A program made the position numbers and the translations under genes. Positions 11,372 to 22,845 of a stretch of DNA of 64,000 bases are shown one piece after another. The notes beneath the pieces are model-generated. The model was not told the DNA's origin. It worked only from the letters and a program-made list of their open reading frames with translations, and ran no database searches. The DNA is from Incurvaria masculella (Eukaryota; Arthropoda; Insecta; Lepidoptera; Incurvariidae), in assembly GCA_946894095.1 (NCBI GenBank), contig OX335643.1, positions 6,807,036 through 6,871,035 on the forward strand. Reading direction: 5' to 3'. Positions within the stretch are counted from its first letter, which is position 1. Each line of letters begins with the position of its first letter.

Positions 11372-11878
11372 TTATGAATACTTGCGAAGTTCCGCTCGTT
11401 CCTCGTTTGCTTCCTTTATTTGTGTAGCTTGAAATTTCACCAGCTTTTCCAGCTCATCGCCGCGGTCGCCCTGGTATTCCAAAGATTTCAATATCTCTTT
11501 CTGAGTCTCCTTCAGATCGTTAAGTTGCTGTTGGTAGTTCTGCAATGTAGCCAGAATTAGTTTTGTATCTTTCTGAAGAGATGAGACAGCATTACCGATA
11601 TCTATTGATGCAGAAAAGGGGCTGGATGGGTGTTCGATTGGATCGTCCATAACTATTGAGGGTTTTTTTTTATTTTTGCACGAAGGTCATTTCCATTCAA
11701 ACTCGTCGTTTTTCAAACTATTTACAGCTGCTGGTGTTAACTTAGCACACTTTGTGTGGAACCAGTTACTGCAGGCTCCCATACATTGGAGTCCCGGTTT
11801 GGATCTGGCGATTTTATCATTACACATAGTACAGCTATTCATTTCAGCTGTGTCCACGTATGCTTGCAAGGTTTGCAA
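11372..11878 (-). pseudogene. CR1-type ORF1: PHD finger plus coiled coil, one nonsense mutation
   Basis: The minus strand starts MQTLQAYVDTAEMNS, then a PHD-type zinc finger (C-x2-C, C-x3-C, WFH-x2-C). At 11687-11689 a TGA stands where the next zinc-binding Cys of the finger is expected (EWK*PSC). The frame continues without shift into MDDPIEHPSS and a heptad-rich coiled coil (LQNYQQQLNDLKETQKEIL) to the stop at 11372. PHD-bearing ORF1 proteins are known from CR1-group elements, where they bind RNA or chromatin. A single base change therefore accounts for the visible break. Confidence 0.75.
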
Positions 11879-11927
11879 ACGTACCGCTTGTGTGCTGTAG
11901 GATGTCGTTGCTTCACAACCGAAACAT

Positions 11928-12055
11928 AGATGACGCTGACTTTAAGATCATGTAGCCGGTATTGGGAGTTGAGGTATTTATCAACAGATGTCGCTGACTT
12001 TTAGATCATGCAGCCGCAATTGGGAGTTGAGCTATTCTCCAACAGGTGTCGCCAT
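11928..12055 (-). repeat. 58-bp tandem repeat in the element's 5' region
   Basis: Units start at 11928 and 11986, with a partial third at 12044; each contains gatgtcgctgac and attgggagttgag. The location ahead of ORF1 on the minus strand suggests promoter-like 5' UTR monomers. Confidence 0.7.
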
Positions 12056-12623
12056 AAATGTTTGAGGGTAGGTTATGGCGATATTATTAGGATATTAATG
12101 ATTTGCACATGCATTTATAGTTATATTGTTCAAAAGTCTTGAGTATTTGACACTGACCTTTCTGTGTTCCTTTTATTTCGGTTTTCATAAAGTATTTACT
12201 CCATTTTACGTTTATATTTTTTGTTCATATTTTTGTGTTTTTAGAACTATTTGCCACACTTCACGTTGCAATAACACTCACACTACTAATCCACATGCAA
12301 ATTTATTTAAGTCAGATGTTTTTACACTTTAAATCGGTATATTTGATATTATTTTAAACCTTTTCAGCAGGAGCTCTTTCGTATTAAAAGCTATTTTGAG
12401 CAAAATTTTGGATCTCTGACAAGAAATATGGGCGTGATCTTCTTTCCCCGTTTGTATGGGGAGTTGAGCGGGTTGGGCCCCCTTAAGATCAGTGTATGGT
12501 ATTATATTTTATACTCAGAATGGTGGTCATAACGAATGACTCTCCAGAACATATTTTTAAATCGACGCTTTTGCACGTCTCGAGTTCCGTTTTCGCCAAA
12601 GTCATAGGTATGAATCTTTTGCC

Positions 12624-13652
12624 TTTTTTTATGTGACTGGACATGGATGGCCAAAACTTTACCCACCGTCATGATATTAGCATAAAACACCGCATCCCCG
12701 AAGGAATCACCGCATCCCTCTCTTTATAAGCACGGCTGCATTGAACTGGATGGAAAACTCGGTATTTTTTTAAATCATTGCCGCTTCTACCATAGTTTAA
12801 TCGGGGGAACGGCATAACGTATAATATGCAGATCGTATAATGTCATATTTTAACAAAATTTTAAAACCATGCACAACGTATAATCGGCAGATCGTATAAT
12901 CTTATACGTAGTGCATGAAGAAGTCCAAAAAATTCAATTACTTATTTCTCCATGCATAACGTATAATAGTCACAACGTATAATGTTATGATCTTTATTTA
13001 ACAAAAAAAGAAAACCATGCATATCATATAATCCTAAAATATTTCATACGATAAGCGCCTTTATCCATATAAGATTAAAGATTATACTCGCACGCGACTT
13101 TTCGACCGTCTCAATTAGCGTTGTAGCAAATTGTTACTCTTCAACAGATATCGATTCGTAGCAATTTCAGCCTTAAATGTATCGTCGTTAGGGCGCTTTA
13201 TGCAGTGCTTCTTGGCATATTATACGTTCTGCATGGTTTTCTTTTTTTGTGAATACATGTTAGGAATATTATACGTTGTGACTATTATACGTTCTGCATG
13301 ATGCAAAGAGTTTATTTTATTTTTAAACTCATGCACAACGTATAACATTATACGTTGTGAATATTATACGATATGCATGGTTTTAATTTTTTGGAAAAAA
13401 ATACTATTATACGTTGTGAATATTATACGTAGTGAATACGACTCGTTTAATCTGATGTGGTGGTACTTAACCCTAGCGGCTTCACCCTACCTTCTAACAG
13501 GGGAAGGCGACCTGCAGTTTTACATGGGTTACGAACCATGGAACAGCTCGCATTTGTGACGAAATGCACTTATCTGACGGTGCATAAACGGGGCTGGGAG
13601 CGAACCTTGACATAGACGGCGAGTCCCCGCGCCCCTGAGCTACGATCCGCTC
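12624..13652 (-). repeat. tRNA-derived SINE split by the 643-bp element
   Basis: Body at 12624-12801 and the rest with tRNA-like head at 13445-13652 (gagtccccgcgcccctgagctac). Confidence 0.85.
12802..13444 (-). mobile_element. 643-bp ACGTATAAT-array element, copy B
   Basis: Reverse-complement copy of 1306-1948, exactly the same length, with the same ends (CGGGGGAACGG to GAATACGACTC). It is flanked by GTTTAAT (12795-12801 and 13445-13451). It interrupts a minus-strand SINE (12624-13652). Its motif arrays are as in copy A. Confidence 0.85.
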
Positions 13653-14559
13653 AAAATTATCATGGGTGCATACCCCTCCGGGTAAACGACGTTATAAGGA
13701 ATGTGACATGTATGTATGTTCGACCGTGAAGCAAGGACACATTTTTTAAAGAAAGATCCCTGTAAAAATAACAACTTTACGAAATACTGCAAGGCTGGAC
13801 TCGAAACAGCAAAACATACTACATATTTGCGGTTATTGCGTCGAACCAATTTCGCCACCGGCTGTATACCCATAATTTGAAATTCTCTTATAGTCCCTCT
13901 TCCCGTAATTAATGCCTCCTACTAAGCTAAAGTGTTTAATATTATAGCTTCATTCACTCGAAAGAGAAGGAATTCCTAAGTCACTTTTACTCTACGGTTG
14001 ACGTCAGCACGACAGAAAGAGATATCAAATTTGTCTCTATTTCCGGTGTATAGATTTCAGACGACACGACTGTACTTACTTACTAAGCACGAAAAAGTTA
14101 TGCATGTAAAACGGATCTTCGCTCCACTCGGTGATAAGTGTGTCACGCGTGCATGACCTATAGATGCGTTGCGCATTGATATTCATACAGAGATTTTTCT
14201 AAGCCCGTAGTATTCTGCTCACCTGTACGTAGCTAAGTATGTACCGTATTTTATCGCGACCATGACTCATTGTACGATCATTGTTGGGACCTTTGTACTA
14301 TTTCGCACAGCTGACGTTCACATGACGCGGCAGATAAGATAAATCATTTTACTTTAAATTTAAATAACACTGTCGTGCGTGTATTTTTTTTTTTTTTGTT
14401 AGATACATCGATATAACCTGATACTACCTAGTCCCCTCTCAATGTTTAATAAAATCATGATTGTCTTTTAAGTGATGAGGCAACCATGTTAGATAACCTA
14501 ATTAATAGTGTAATCATTAAAAAAAATCGCCAAACACTTGTATTCTTCTGATATAATTA
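13653..14559. other. No recognisable feature
   Basis: Only short frames; a T13 tract near 14386. 14740-15507 and 15693-16171 are equally featureless apart from short frames. Confidence 0.45.
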
Positions 14560-14739
14560 ATTATTTTTTAATTTTACCTATTTGTTGTTATAGCGGTAAA
14601 ATGAATACACACTCTGAAAATTTCAGCGGGCTACCTATAACGGTTCATTAGATACAGCTTTGTGACAGACGGACGGACGGACAGCGGAGGCTTAGTAATA
14701 GGGTTCCTTCGGCACCCTTTGGGTACGGAACCCTAAAAA
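14560..14739 (-). repeat. GTTCCGTACC repeat, truncated minus copy
   Basis: Retains the middle, a short GGAC array and the 5' hairpin end; the 3' palindrome is lost. Confidence 0.85.
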
Positions 14740-15507
14740 TTAATGACTATAATATAGAGTCGATTGGGAATTTGTGCATGCCCTCCGTGGAACTTTGAGC
14801 GAGGCTAGTAATAAAGAATTCCTCCAAGATGAAATCCATCGATATATTATGTGTTGCTAAGAGCCAAACTCGAGAACGGTCCGAGAAATTCTGCTATTTT
14901 TTTAGCCTTATATTTTAAGGTTATTATATGGATATAGTTGGACTCTTTAAACTGACCGTTTGAACGCCCGCGAGGGTGAAACCACATACCATCGGACTCT
15001 GCTCGGGTGAATCTCCAAAACGAAATCAGCCCGAGCGGAGCTGGGAACCTCGCTGTCATCCGCATTCCCGTGCAATCATCTATTGAATCTCGTCGCCATG
15101 TAAGCCCACACTAACGCACAGTCAAGGTTTCCCCAGCACGCTATACTTAACCGAGGATCTCCACAAGTGCCTGCCTATATTTCGCGTATTTTTCCACGCC
15201 CAGTCCATGAGAAAACTCATTCAGGGCGGTTGTATGCGAGACATTTGAGAATTTGCAAAAATAATATGTGCTCTCGGTACAAATCGTACGCGTGTGATTA
15301 GTGTATGAGGGTTTTTGCCCGCGCATTGTTCTGATTTAATTATCGATATGTCTCTTTTTGTCAGTGAATTGTGTGAATTTTAATTACCAGTGATATTTCT
15401 TGTGGAGTTTGGAAAATGTTGTGGATAATTGATGCATGATTCAGGTAATTTCGTTGGACTATTTTTTGTTGGAATATAATTTGTGTGTTTCACTTTTTCA
15501 AATAAAA

Positions 15508-15692
15508 CTATTCTCCCTTCTTCTTCTTCTTCAGCCTTTTGCTGTCCACTGCTGGACGTAGGCTTCCCCCAGACTTTGCCAAGTTGTGCGGTATCCTGTT
15601 TTTCTTCGTTGTCACGTGGTGTCTGACGTATATCGTCTGACCATGGCATAGCATATTCTCTAGCATAGTTGTATATGAGTTGTTTTGTTAAC
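15508..15692 (-). pseudogene. Non-LTR retroelement 3' fragment
   Basis: The minus strand contains PWSDDIRQ and a decayed end, with a CTTCTTCTTCTTC tail at 15520-15534; same subfamily as 30782-31028. Confidence 0.7.
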
Positions 15693-16171
15693 CAAAATGT
15701 AACCATGTAGAATAGTATGCCTTTGGCCTGTGGGTTCCAAAATAAAACACCTTAAAATTGTTCTCTAAACACACAGGTTTTCTGTAAAAAAACTTGACCT
15801 TACATGTGTACAGTTAATTAGGATCTTGGTAAGAATTACAAACACTATAAAACCGACAGTTTTACACACTTACTCATGGGTCCTTCGGTGCTGCCAGCAT
15901 GATAAAAATAAATTGGAAAATTGGGATTGTTCTAGGAAATTCACTATTGTTTCGTTACCAAACTTGCATGGCTTAACATCACTTTTCGTGTTGATGTTTG
16001 CTTAGTAGCCCGCAAAAAATAGTCGGTTTTTCAGCGAATTATCTTACGTTTTACACACTTACTATTCCCACTGTTCAACCCTTAGATAATTTAGCGTGAA
16101 CTCGATATGAATGAGTTATACGTACCTACTACGAATTGTCAGCGAACAGACAGACTGACGCCATGCGTTGA

Positions 16172-16420
16172 TTTTTAGGGTTCCGTACCCAAAGGGTGAA
16201 AACGGAACCCTATTACTAAGCCTCCGCTGTCCATCCGTCCGTCCGTCACAGGGCTGTATCTCATGAACCGTAATAGATAGGCAGTTGACATTTTCACTAA
16301 TTGTGTATTTATTTTGCCGCTATAACAGCAAGTAGGTAAAATTAAAAAAAATAAATCTAAATCTTTTACGATGGTACGGAACCCTTCGTGTGCGAGTCCG
16401 ACTCACACTTGGCCGGTTTA
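16172..16420 (+). repeat. GTTCCGTACC repeat, plus copy
   Basis: Complete ends with internal deletion of the ggggcccc segment; directly followed by a minus SINE. Confidence 0.85.
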
Positions 16421-16424
16421 ATTA

Positions 16425-16760
16425 TGAGAGTGATTATGCCATCATGTCTTATTCCTGGAGATGTTCGGTGCCATGCCATGGTCTTCCTTAATTTGAGCAC
16501 GGCTACATTGAAGTGGACAGAAAACACGCACAACTTGCATTGGCGCTTCGACTCTAGGTCGTTCAATGCGATGGTACCAACCCGAACGGGATTAACCCTA
16601 GCACCTAGTAAGTCGGGATTTCTTTGGGGCCTACTTACAGTTTTACGTGGAATCCGAACCACGGCTTGCCTCAACGGTTGAAAACGGTCATCCATCAAGA
16701 ACCCAACCGCGCTCAGAGTTACTTCACCCAGCTTATCGAATCGCAAGGCGGCGCAGGCTG
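16425..16760 (-). repeat. SINE, minus, second head type
   Basis: Shared body, with the head reading from the minus strand as CTTGCGATTCGATAAGCTGG. This is a second 5' subfamily with the A-box word TAGCCCAGTGG in better copies. Confidence 0.8.
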
Positions 16761-17149
16761 ACAGTTTACCGACGCTATAAAGAAAGGATTTTAGAGGATC
16801 GGTTGGTCCCTATTTTGGGAATGTCGACAGTGAATGGTTGCGTTCCCCGCCTGTTCCACGTTGAGCGATGGTAGAAACGGGGCGAAGGGAAATCGTAGAG
16901 CTAGGAGCAGTTTTTGGTCAAGCCTGAAATACTGACACTCTATTGACGACTCCCAGCTTGTTTGAGGCGGGCCTGGCTTTATCCTCGATATGGCTTCCGA
17001 AATTAAGGTCATGCGTCAGGTCGACACCAATAATCCCTATGTTGTTGGGCTCTGGAAGTTCGGAGGGTTCCGTACCATCACTGGTATCATCTCAGAGTTC
17101 CGTGCCTCTGTGATTTAAACCCAACACACTCGATCAAGCTTCCTTAGTC

Positions 17150-17300
17150 AGTACACTACGGTCTACATTAAGGCGCCTATATCCCATAGCGTAAAGTCAA
17201 GAATGCGCGCGGCGGAATCTAGTCAGTGCCATCATGTCAGCGGGAGGGTACGCACGTATCGCGCGCTCCGTCACCGCTCGGCAAGGTACGACTAGTCTGA
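17150..17300 (+). other. CpG-rich stretch, possible 5' exon
   Basis: Contains ATG at about 17234 followed by 17 open codons (MSAGGYARIARSVTARQ) and a donor-like caag|gtacga. It ends in phase 1, which does not fit the phase-0 start of candidate exon 18209, so any link to the DENND2-like gene would need another exon. Confidence 0.2.
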
Positions 17301-17984
17301 TTTTGTCAAAAACATAAAAAAATAAGATTTTTAGCAGAAAGGAGGATGTGTACCTCCTTATTGCTGAAACTATAAGATTGTTTTTATTTCATTCTTCTAA
17401 ATAGAAAGATAACAGAAAAAATGGCTTTGAAAGGTAAAAAAGGTCCTTTGAGAAATATTTTTTATTTCGATGATTATACAAGTGTTTAGGACGAAATGGA
17501 GATGTCTACCTTCGCAAACGTACGTTCTGTAAGCTCAGTATATTTTCAATGTTTAACAACTAAAGGCTTAACTGTAATCGACTTCAGAAAAACGTTCTAA
17601 TTTAGGTATTAATTCCCCTTAATATCTGACCGCATACCCGCCTTTTATCGGCCCGTTCGTTTGGTTTTCCGGCTGCATGCGTCCGATTAGATCATAAATT
17701 CACATGAGTGTACCGTCCTCCGCTGGGCCGACGCGTTCTGTAATATTGAGTGTGGTTTTAAATTTACATAGTTCTTATTCGTGTATCCAGTAGATTAACA
17801 GAGCCCCGTATACTGTTGAGTTTAGTCGAAAGGTTTTCAATATGAAGTGACAAAATGTGGAGTAAACGGTGGATTTAAAAGTGCATTGAACGAGTAATAG
17901 TTTTTAAAATGTGTAATTATCGTGAACGAAGATGGACATACTCAACAGTTGAAGAGGTTATTTTGTTGTATTTTTTAAACTGCC

Positions 17985-18094
17985 TTTTTAGGGTTCCGTA
18001 CGCAAATGGTGCCAACGGAACCCTATTACTAAGCCTCCTCTGCCCGTTCGTCCGTCTGTCGTAGGATGTATCTCATGAACCGTAGCAGGTAGAC
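17985..18094 (+). repeat. GTTCCGTACC repeat, 5' part
   Basis: 5' hairpin, short array and the gtatctcatgaaccgta segment; ends about 115 bp before candidate exon 18209. Confidence 0.8.
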
Positions 18095-18208
18095 CATCCA
18101 CGCTCGGGACGCCAGATTGGCTGGCTTCCATCTATCCAGCATGATTGCAGAGCTGTTCGCTTGGCACGCTCATCAGCCCATTATGAACAGGGTGTTCTCT
18201 TGTTTCAG

Positions 18209-18311
18209 CTCAATCGCTTGCTCAGCGAGATCAACGATACAGTCGCGGCGCACTGCGACATGGAGACTGTCTCGCGGTTTCCCGTCGACGCGGACTGCAG
18301 CGGCAGTGATG
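18209..18311 (+). CDS. Candidate upstream exon of the DENND2-like gene
   Basis: This 103-bp GC-rich stretch is preceded by a strong acceptor (ctcttgtttcag) and followed by a plausible donor (gatg|gtacgc). It reads openly from phase 0 as a 34-residue segment beginning LNRLLSEIND and ending CSGSD plus one base. That leftover g joins the 'ac' at the start of exon 29132 to make GAC (Asp), so the phase fits. Its base composition resembles the known exons and not the surrounding repeats. A truncated GTTCCGTACC repeat lies just upstream and a TTAA MITE starts 47 bases downstream. The long intron to 29132 would contain the whole 20.3-28.5 kb retroelement block. Assignment to this gene is inference from phase and strand; it could belong to another isoform or be spurious. 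Confidence 0.5.
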
Positions 18312-18358
18312 GTACGCGCACACCCTCTCTCTTTAACACCTACACTCTCTCTTTTTAA

Positions 18359-18830
18359 GGGCCTGGTACTAGCCAAATCGCAAAGTTAGACGAGGCACCC
18401 CAAGTAAACTAACTAAGTCTGACGATTATAAGTGTCATCCTTACAATATATGATTCCTTGTCTAGGAATCGAATGATTTTCGTTAATGTATGTTTCCTTT
18501 TTCTATACAAAATACATTGCGGAAACGGTGTCCATTTCCGAACTTTTTTGACTAAATGTAGAAATCTAAAAGCAAATGGAATTTTTTGTTTATGCATGTA
18601 TGCTGTTTTTGCTTATATCTAGAAATCGAATGACTTTCAGATTTCTAATGAGAAAAATCAACTTTTTTTATTTTTATTATTATTTAAATAAATGATGGAA
18701 TAAAAAAATATTAACAATCCATTATCAGTCTGGAGTTCTATTTGGATTTGCTGAAGCGTTTCACTACATATTATTACATTTGTTAAAAAGTGCATTTGTA
18801 TGGCGGGAGTAGTTGGCTAGTCCTAGCGCC
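18359..18830 (+). mobile_element. TTAA MITE family T, copy 2
   Basis: 472 bp, nearly identical to 4145-4615. TTAA at 18355-18358 and at 18831-18834, the latter shared with the adjoining family G MITE. The flanking CT-rich text (cacctacactctctct) is repeated on both sides of the MITE pair. Confidence 0.85.
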
Positions 18831-18834
18831 TTAA

Positions 18835-19374
18835 GGTGGCCCATCCCGCTCATCTCCCCATACAAAAGGGGAAAGAAGATCACGCCCATATTTCTTGTCA
18901 GAGATCCAAAATTTTGCTCAAAACAGCTTTTTTTGATCGAACTAGATGTCTGATGACCGTTGGCATTGTAAAGTTGTGTTTGGTTTCTAAGTTATAAAGT
19001 CCGAAAGTTCGAATTTTTCGTGCGATTTATACAATAACTTTGGAGGTGGATTACGCAATGATAAAGTAAGAACATCGTAAAAAGATTAGTCATCAGACAT
19101 AGCTTATTTAATCAAGATGTATGATCTATTTGGTTTTTGTTAGATTTTTGACTACAGCGGTCGTGGTTTACTTTTAGCTATAAGTCGTTTTGTTATTAAA
19201 ATTTTCGTAAATCTTACCAAATCTACACTATGCACATCGTCTGTTTTGTGGACATGTTGCATCTTCCTCATCACGGAGCCTGTCTTATTCCTTGAAACAG
19301 AGAAGGTCCCAGAGCGCAACAGCACGGTTTTTACCGAGCCCGCGAATGAGTTAAGCCCGCCGGGTTGGGCCACC
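18835..19374 (-). mobile_element. TTAA MITE family G, copy 4
   Basis: 540 bp, inverted relative to the other copies, with TTAA at 18831-18834 and 19375-19378. It abuts a different MITE (18359-18830), and the two share one TTAA. Confidence 0.85.
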
Positions 19375-19740
19375 TTAACACCTACACTCTCTCTCTTTAA
19401 CACTTACTCCCTCTCTCGAACACACCACCCCCTCAAATAAATCGTACGTGGTGGAGCTAATTTAAGAAGTTACAAGGGTGAAGCATCGATGGTATACGGA
19501 CTGGGACATTGTCTCTTTTTCACCCACCCTCTTTGGACACTTCCCTCTCTCATTAACCTTACGTGGCAGAACTTGTATGCATAGTCACACCATCTCTCTC
19601 TTTAACACACACACTTCTCTCCATCCTTTCTCTCTCACTAACTATTCTAGTTAGAGTTTTTTACGAAGGCACCAGCGGTGGGCAGTGACGATATGCCCAG
19701 TGGGACAACTCTCTTTTTCATACACACGATACATCCTCTC

Positions 19741-20276
19741 ACTGATTAATAAACCATAGTTTAACAAATTTTCACAGAGGCACAAAGGCTTAAATTGAAG
19801 CAATAGTTTTGTGGGCGGAATAACTTTGATATGGGGATTATCGCCAGACTAAATAGTCGCGTACTAAATTTAACGCACCACTGTCTACCTCTTTCCTATT
19901 GTCCTTTTTTGAATTTTAAGAGCTCAGCACCACAGCTCCGTTCAATATTGATGTTAAAAAAAGTAATTATTGAACGTAGAGATACAAACAATGAACCATC
20001 TCGAAATTATGTCGGCCATGTTTACAAGTGTGAGTTTGGCTCGATGGATAGGTCAAAGGAGAGATGGGGTAGGTGACGTTACTTGCTGTAGCTGCATAAG
20101 CAAACACTCCTAGCTGGTTAACATGGCTGATGATAGATACTAATTACCGGCTATCCTTGTCTTAAGGTTCATTGTGGCATTGAACAATATCTGTTTATTT
20201 AATTTGAATACAAAACAATCAAAATTCGAATATCTCAAAAAGTGTACCAACAACCGACAGACGTTTTAAAACAAAT
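19741..20276. other. No recognisable feature
   Basis: One 81-codon frame (19831-20076) with no family resemblance, directly left of the inverted-repeat block. Confidence 0.4.
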
Positions 20277-20864
20277 AGTACGAGAGCGGACCGTAGTCAA
20301 CCCTACGTCATCGAGTAACAACATGGGACCCATTTGTGGTTGTGCGGATTAGAATAGGCTTCCTAAAAATACTAGGTTGCCTGACCCAAACCTGGAACGT
20401 TTTGTGCAGTAGGTAATATTAAATCACTTTTTTGGTAGAATTTAACGTCATCGAGTAACAACATGAGACCTAGCACAATCGGTAAAGGTCATCAAGAAAA
20501 GCTAAAAAAAAGTAGGTTGGCTCGTCCTACCCTGGCACGTTCTGAGGTTGGCCGGTTTTAAAATGTCGAAAAATAAAAAAAAATACGTCATCGAGTAACA
20601 AGATGACAATACCACCATTCGATAGTCCTATGAACATACTTCATAAAAAAATTAGGTTGGCTGCTCTCAGCCTGGCACGTTTCCTACGCGGCCATGTTGA
20701 ACTTCGGATGCGCCCAGTTCTTATATTCATCAATTGCTAAATTAATATAATATAACAGTTTTGTGATATGTATATCTATAAACCGGTGATGTTTTTATTG
20801 ATCTGAACTCACCTTGGATAGGTAAAAAAAAACAAAATGAAATATTTGTGATATATTGATAGTT
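20277..20864 (+). repeat. Left arm of 8.2-kb inverted-repeat block
   Basis: 588 bp whose reverse complement is 27890-28475. It starts AGTACGAGAGCGGACC. It contains three direct modules starting at 20304, 20444 and 20584 (period 140), each opening with ACGTCATCGAGTAACAA and closing with a CTGGCACGTT-type word. Confidence 0.85.
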
Positions 20865-20949
20865 TGGGTGCAATGGTTACAAAAAAATTCATTTCAACAA
20901 ATATTTTTCTTCTGTCGCGCAAGATAAAACTAAATACATCCAATAAATT

Positions 20950-21680
20950 GTAAATCTCGCATTAGAGCAACTCAAAATATTTTTACCACGCAATAAGAAG
21001 TCTGTCACTTTTGAATCTGTTAGCTGTTCTGAGATTCAAAAAGTAACAGAGACCTTAAGTCCAAAGGACCGCAAGGTTTATGGAACATATCTACTAATCT
21101 GTTAAAGTCCATATGGGGCAGTATTATAGAACCTCTTAGAATTGTATTTAAGATGGCACATTTCCAGACTTATTAAAAATTACTAGGGTAATACCATTGC
21201 TTAAAAAGGGATCTCATAATGATGTTGAAAATTATCGGCCTGTGTCCTTACATTCACAGTGTTATTAATTATAATCAATTCGGATTTCGTAAGTGTAGGT
21301 CAACAGGAGATGCCATTGCCTTGATGTTAATATCTATTTTAACTTCTCTAGTTAAATCTATGAGCACCTCATTTTCTGTGATGTATCAAAAGCTTTTGAT
21401 TGTGTCACAAAATACTTCCAGGAAAACTAGAACACTTATGGTGTTAGGGAAAATAAATGAGGTATTTGTAAATTATATATATTAAATAGACAACAAACTT
21501 GTGAAGTAAACGGTACTAAGTCTGATGTAGAATCAATCACTATGGGTATACCGCAGGGTTCAGTTCTAAGACCGTGGTTTTATATGTTGTAATAAATGAT
21601 ATTTCTGGCTGGTGTGAAGCCAATAACCTACTTTTAAATGACAGTAAAACGAGTTTAATGCACTGGGGACCCAAATACGT
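20950..21680 (+). pseudogene. CR1-group non-LTR reverse transcriptase, decayed
   Basis: Reverse transcriptase blocks in several frames: LKKGSHNDVENYRPVS, NQFGFRKCRSTGDAIALM, MGIPQGSV and WCEANNLLLNDSKTS. The segment with the catalytic YxDD between the last two is deleted, and many stops and shifts are present. It is dead. The clade is judged only from motif wording. Confidence 0.75.
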
Positions 21681-21978
21681 AATGTGAATTGTGATGTATT
21701 AAATACAGCAAATGATCTATCTTCAGCTATAACTAAAGAAATAACGTTACTTGTGATACTTTTGGGGTTACCGTGGTCGTTAAATATATTTGAAAATTGT
21801 TATGGCTTTTCACGCGGCGGGAGGAGACATTCGCCGACGTATCGAGCTGATCGTTCAGCCTGTTGTCGAGGAGGTTGTCCGCCACGTTCATACGCAGCAG
21901 ACGACTGACAACTAGGCTCGCCGTGGTCGTAAGTCATAGGTGTGGGTCGAGGTGGTAGCGGAAATGCGGTGGTAGCGC

Positions 21979-22845
21979 TTCTACGGTCTTCCTAAAATTC
22001 ACAAAGACGGGAACCCCCTTAGACCATTAGTCAGCCAGATAAATGCTCCTACCTACCTCCTCGCTAAACATGTCGCCACAATATTTCAACCCCTGTCTGG
22101 CAAGACGTCGTCCTACGTTAAAGATTCGGCCCATTTTGTGGAATTGTTGTCTACAGTGAAGTTGGCATGCATGGATCTATTAGTAAGCTTTGACGTCGAG
22201 TCGCTGTATACAGACGTACCAGTCCAAGAGTCCCTCGACATCATCAGAAACTTAGTCATCAGCAACGACATCGACACTGAGTGCGTCAAGCTCCTGCCAT
22301 ATTGTCTCACTACGACATACTTTCTGTGGCAAGGACAATACTACATCCAGCGAGAAGGTGTAGCAATGGGATCACCAGTGACACCAGTGGTGGCAAACCT
22401 TTTCATGGAACCGCTGGAACACCGCACATTGCAAACTTCACCTCTTAAGTCAATGTTTTGGGTACGGTACTTGGGTGACGTGATTTCAATCTGGTCACAT
22501 GGTCGCCAATCACTCGACGCTTTCATCTCTCATCTTAATTAGGTTCACACAAATTTAAAATATACAGTAGATTGTGAGAAGGTAGGCACTTTGGCGTTCT
22601 TGGAAGTACTTGTTGCTCGACGATTGGATGGAATCCTAAGCCACACAGTGTACCGCAAGCCGACACACACAAATCGTTGTCTACAAGCTACTTCGCATCA
22701 TGCTCATTTTGGTGCATTTGTGTGGGTGCATTTGGAATCGGTCGCAAGAGCATTGAGACTCAGAGCACAGCGGTTGTGTGACAAGGACCATATCTTCACC
22801 GAAATGGACCCTGTGCTTCGAGAACATGGGTACAATTTTCGCAAT
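21979..22845 (+). pseudogene. Penelope-like element reverse transcriptase, broken
   Basis: Open from FYGLPKIHKDGNP with only one in-frame stop (TAG at 22540-22542). Penelope-type motifs in order: YGLPKIHK, FDVESLYTDVP, GVAMGSPVTPVVANLFME, then VRYLGDVISIW and VYRKPTHTNR. The catalytic Asp-Asp pair expected in RY(V)DD reads L-G-D, so the enzyme is inactive. The N-terminal part and the GIY-YIG endonuclease are absent. At about 22846 the text changes abruptly into a minus-strand RTE tail. Confidence 0.85.

Larger units (their letters stand above)
10706..12386 (-). mobile_element. CR1-group element with internal deletion, inserted in a MITE
   Basis: Flanked by the duplication AAAGCT (10700-10705 and 12387-12392). 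On the minus strand it has a 5' region with a 58-bp tandem repeat (11928-12055), an ORF1 with PHD finger and coiled coil (11372-11878), then directly the end of ORF2 (NKINKAHTLDLNTINSRKN block near 11150-11230) and a 3' A/T-rich tail. Nearly all of ORF2, including endonuclease and reverse transcriptase, is missing. Confidence 0.8.
10251..12482 (+). mobile_element. TTAA MITE family G, copy 3, split by a CR1-group element
   Basis: The left part is 10251-10705 and the right part 12387-12482, with TTAA at 12483-12486 and a decayed site (ctaa) at left. The gap is the non-LTR insertion 10706-12386. Confidence 0.85.
18320..19740. repeat. CT-rich microsatellite-like tract (interrupted)
   Basis: Irregular repeats of ctctctttaacac and relatives at 18325-18357 and 19375-19740, split by the two MITEs 18359-19374. 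Two looser units near 19490 and 19690 share 'tgggac.. ctctttttca'. Confidence 0.6.
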
